From an uncultured Lachnospiraceae bacterium (GTDB lineage Bacteria > Bacillota > Clostridia > Lachnospirales > Lachnospiraceae), in NCBI GenBank assembly GCA_934402515.1, contig CAKRTZ010000068.1:1-9517 (forward strand): a DNA stretch of 9,517 bases. Reading direction: 5' to 3'. The number at the start of each line of letters is the position of its first letter. Position 1 is the stretch's first letter. The translations under genes were made by a program, and so were the position numbers. Shown one piece after another: positions 7,243 to 9,517 of this stretch. The notes below the pieces were generated by a model that was not told the DNA's origin, ran no database searches, and worked only from the letters and a program-made list of their open reading frames with translations.

Positions 7243-7259
7243 AACGATTCAGAATCGTT
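7243..7259. promoter_or_regulatory. Perfect 8-1-8 palindrome between the phosphatase and UvrA-family genes
   Basis: AACGATTC-A-GAATCGTT is a perfect inverted repeat with a one-base centre. It lies in the 46-base gap one base past the phosphatase stop codon and 28 bases before the UvrA-family start. The one-base spacer makes it a poor RNA hairpin as written, and no T-tract follows on the minus strand (GCGAAAAC), so a homodimeric repressor operator is the more natural reading. I do not recognise it as a known operator. The repeat is seen; the role is inferred. Confidence 0.5.
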
Positions 7260-7260
7260 A

Positions 7261-8862
7261 CTATTTATCTTCCTTGGAATCCGAAGATCCATAGTAAGTA
7301 AAGCACAACATGGTAATATCGTCAAATTGGGGTGCATCTTTTACAAAGCCCTGGATGCCATCCCAAACATTATGAAGGGTCTGCTCACACCCGGAGCCTT
7401 GCTGGGAATTTAGCACCTCCAGCATCCGAACATCTCCATACAGCTCCTCTTTGGCATTGGTTGCCTCCACCACGCCGTCAGTATAAAGATAGAGGGAATC
7501 TCCCGGCGAAAAGGTGATTTCATAGTTCTGGTAGGGCATATCTTCCATTCCTGCCAGCACAAAACCATGGTCATCGTGAATCAGTTCAAACTTTCCCCCA
7601 GCCTTTCGAAACGCCGGGTATTCATGTCCCGCATTGGATGCCGTCATCACACCGGTGGACAAATCCAGGATGCCCAGCCATACGGTAACAAACATCTCTG
7701 ACTCGTTATTTTCACAGAGCTGGTTGTTGACAAATTCCAGAATCTCCGCCGGGTTTCCTCCCATCAGTGCCCGGTTCTTGATAAGCGTCTTGGCAATGAC
7801 CATAAACAGGGCTGCGGGCACTCCTTTTCCGGACACGTCTGCCATAACAATGCCCAGATATTGCTGATCAATAAGGAAGAAATCGTAGAAGTCTCCTCCC
7901 ACCTCTTTCGCCGGATTCATGGTGGCATAAATGTCCATATCCTTCCGTCCGGGGAAGGGCGGGAAAATGCTGGGCAGCATGTCTGCCTGGATTTTGGTTG
8001 CCACATTCAGTTCCGCACCGATTCGCTCCTTTTCCGCTGTCACCTGGGAAAGCTGATGGATATACTCCACCAGTTCCCGGTTCATCTGCTCAAAGGAGCG
8101 TGCCAGTTCTTCGATTTCATCCCCGGTGTGGACATCCACGGAGAATTCTTCTCCCTTCTCCAGATTTCCTACCATCTGCTGGGATGCCTGGTTCAGGGTA
8201 TCAATGGGACGCACCAGCTTCTGGCGGATGACCACAATCAATCCGATGGAGAACAAAAGAATCACCACCACGATATGGAGGCAGGTGTTTAACACAAATT
8301 GTAAAATGGCACTCTTAACCCCTGGCATGGAAATGTCCACGCCCACCAGCGCCACCGGTTCTCCCGTGCTGTCAAAAACAGGATAAACCACGGAGCCAAT
8401 ATAACCATAAGTTTCGTCCTCGCTAATCAGCACACTGGTCTTTGGCTCCCGCTGAAAGGCATCAAAGGATACCTGTTTTCCGCCTTCCATATAGGATTCA
8501 GAATCTCCCAGTGCACAGGCACCTTCCCTGCCGCTGGCATCCCACACATAGACCAGATTATCCTCATAGGGCACATAGACATAGTAATATTCCAGTTCCG
8601 AATTGTTCTGGCTGGCATTGAGCCATCGCTCCACCTCATCGTAGTAGGCATCCGTCTCCCCAGTCTCAAGATACCCGGCGATTTTGTCCCCGTCTATGTA
8701 CTCAGCAGCTATGCGGGCGTAGGCAAGCGCCTGCTCGCTGTAATGGTTCATCATATCCTTTTTATAGCGGTTGTTAATGGAGATACAGGTTGCCAGAATA
8801 ATCAGCAGGGAAAAGACCACCACCACCCAGACAACCCGTGTACTCAGTTTATGCTTTTTCAA
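7261..8862 (-). CDS. Membrane-anchored SpoIIE/PP2C-type serine phosphatase with extracellular sensor and HAMP domain
   Basis: This 533-residue sensor enzyme should dephosphorylate a serine or threonine on a regulatory protein, in this family often a STAS anti-anti-sigma factor. Layout: transmembrane helix about 10-28, Cache-like extracellular sensor about 30-189, second helix about 190-212, HAMP about 213-265, signalling helix leading to AEKERIGAELNVATKIQ, then the PP2C domain. Metal-binding motifs are intact: VGGDFYD (321-327), DVSGKG (D342), NAGHEYP, LYTDGVVEA (D462) and QFDDIT (D514/D515). No ATG fits; I choose TTG at 8860-8862, with GAGGGAG (8868-8874) five bases upstream and KKHKLSTR just before the first helix. 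The ATG at 8922 would lie deep in the upstream gene and add an unlikely N-terminus. The start overlaps the upstream gene by 14 bases. No STAS protein or anti-sigma kinase is encoded in this window, so the target is unknown. Confidence 0.92.
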   Translation of the reverse strand: MKKHKLSTRVVWVVVVFSLLIILATCISINNRYKKDMMNHYSEQALAYARIAAEYIDGDKIAGYLETGETDAYYDEVERWLNASQNNSELEYYYVYVPYEDNLVYVWDASGREGACALGDSESYMEGGKQVSFDAFQREPKTSVLISEDETYGYIGSVVYPVFDSTGEPVALVGVDISMPGVKSAILQFVLNTCLHIVVVILLFSIGLIVVIRQKLVRPIDTLNQASQQMVGNLEKGEEFSVDVHTGDEIEELARSFEQMNRELVEYIHQLSQVTAEKERIGAELNVATKIQADMLPSIFPPFPGRKDMDIYATMNPAKEVGGDFYDFFLIDQQYLGIVMADVSGKGVPAALFMVIAKTLIKNRALMGGNPAEILEFVNNQLCENNESEMFVTVWLGILDLSTGVMTASNAGHEYPAFRKAGGKFELIHDDHGFVLAGMEDMPYQNYEITFSPGDSLYLYTDGVVEATNAKEELYGDVRMLEVLNSQQGSGCEQTLHNVWDGIQGFVKDAPQFDDITMLCFTYYGSSDSKEDK

Positions 8863-9517
8863 TTTTTCTCCCTCTTTTCCAAATCTTCCGGCTCCACAAA
8901 TCAGCCAGTGCCAGGGATACAAAAGTAATCACCAGGGCTAACAATAATACCCAGCCCTGGGAAAGCTCCTGGGTTCCCCGGATGATGTACAGTCCCAGAT
9001 GGACACTTCCTGCCACCAGAATCCAGTGGATGAAGTAAAAAGCTGTCATATCCTTGCCAATCTGCCCTACCACACGGATGACTTTTTCGGAAAGCCTGCT
9101 GCCAATCCAGTAATAAATCCCCAGCATCCCCAGCGCCGTTAAAATACAGATAAACACATCCGGCGTAGTCACATGATAGTAGCAGTTTTCCCCGTCTCCA
9201 AACATGCCAAGTCTCCTGCTGATTCCCACTGCATAATAGGGAATGATAATCAGAAAGCATAGCGGAGAAATACAGCGGTAAAGTAACGCTTTGTCCTGAA
9301 CCTTCCGCATTTTCTTGCCAAACACATAGCCGGAAACCGGCACGATAAGCCAGTTGAGGTATACGAAATAGGAAAGCACCTTTCCCTGGGCATCCTCTGT
9401 TCCCAGAAAATACCCCAGAAAAATGTTTCCTGCAGGATTTCCCACATCCAATCCATTGTACAGCGTTCCAATCACAGAACAGCTAAAGGCGATAAGGAGC
9501 ATCCCCCAGTCCGGCAG
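8849..9517 (-). CDS. Multi-pass membrane protein, probable acyltransferase (3' part; start beyond the window)
   Basis: The last 222 residues are in the window; the frame is open through the right edge, so the true start lies outside. About six hydrophobic helices are visible, among them a YFVYLNWLIVPVSGYVFG segment, an ICILTALGMLGIYYWIG segment and a final WVLLLALVITFVSLALADLW. The protein ends in a basic cytoplasmic tail (RKIWKRGRKIEKA). The KDMTAFYFIHWILVAG stretch resembles the C-terminal helices of membrane acyltransferases that acetylate cell-surface glycans or related substrates. The catalytic region of that family is N-terminal and not visible, so this call is by general resemblance only; another polytopic membrane family is possible. 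Its stop overlaps the TTG start of the phosphatase by 14 bases, so the two are very likely co-transcribed. Confidence 0.6.
   Translation of the reverse strand: MPDWGMLLIAFSCSVIGTLYNGLDVGNPAGNIFLGYFLGTEDAQGKVLSYFVYLNWLIVPVSGYVFGKKMRKVQDKALLYRCISPLCFLIIIPYYAVGISRRLGMFGDGENCYYHVTTPDVFICILTALGMLGIYYWIGSRLSEKVIRVVGQIGKDMTAFYFIHWILVAGSVHLGLYIIRGTQELSQGWVLLLALVITFVSLALADLWSRKIWKRGRKIEKA
8868..8874 (-). promoter_or_regulatory. Ribosome binding site supporting the TTG start of the phosphatase
   Basis: GAGGGAG lies five bases before TTG 8860-8862 and inside the last codons of the upstream membrane-protein gene. Its position, and the absence of any nearby in-frame ATG, decide the start. Overlap with the upstream stop suggests translational coupling. 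Confidence 0.65.

Noticed and set aside
7297..7325. TTGACG-17-TTTACT as a promoter for the UvrA-family gene
   Set aside because: The -35 match encodes the conserved PP2C FDD motif and the -10 matches only four of six, so I do not list it as a feature; it is mentioned only in connection with the palindrome.
7215..7337. Longer N-terminus for the UvrA-family protein from upstream in-frame ATGs at 7337 or 7292
   Set aside because: These starts lie inside the phosphatase gene, have no ribosome site and add residues unlike any UvrA N-terminus; the conserved domain begins just after ATG 7214.

Overview
The window looks like chromosomal DNA of a Gram-positive anaerobe of the Clostridia, most likely Lachnospiraceae. 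I infer this from the purine-rich GGAGG-type ribosome sites, the tightly packed co-directional genes, and the protein families present: a GldA/GldFG/DUF4340 ABC set, a SpoIIE-type phosphatase and a second UvrA. Genus cannot be read from the sequence. All genes I can support lie on the minus strand, so the window is best read from its right end to its left end. No tRNA, rRNA, CRISPR array, insertion sequence or phage gene is visible.

Right block (9517 to 4719): the 3' part of a multi-pass membrane protein, probably an acyltransferase, enters from the window edge. Its last 14 bases overlap the TTG start of a membrane-anchored SpoIIE/PP2C phosphatase with an extracellular sensor and a HAMP domain. 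After a 46-base gap carrying a perfect 8-1-8 palindrome comes an 831-residue UvrA-family protein. It keeps both ATPase modules and both zinc fingers but lacks the space for a UvrB-binding domain (class II UvrA).

Middle block (4686 to 3896): a small self-contained unit with an extended -10 promoter, a 144-residue protein with an N-terminal membrane or signal segment, a 46-residue single-pass membrane protein with an excellent ribosome site, and a hairpin terminator. I recognise neither protein.

Left block (3830 to 17): a three-gene ABC transporter operon. It has a GldA-like ATPase with an acidic tail, a fused permease/GldG-like extracellular protein, and a single-pass DUF4340 protein, and it ends at a clear rho-independent terminator. 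The ATPase and permease genes overlap by 17 bases and the DUF4340 gene follows after 20 bases, so the three products probably form one membrane complex. The substrate is unknown, and the Gld names reflect homology, not gliding motility.

The content is mostly ordinary housekeeping and accessory genes. The points that most deserve a second look are the two-gene unit of unknown function, the intergenic palindrome before the UvrA paralogue, and the linkage of a sensor phosphatase to that paralogue.
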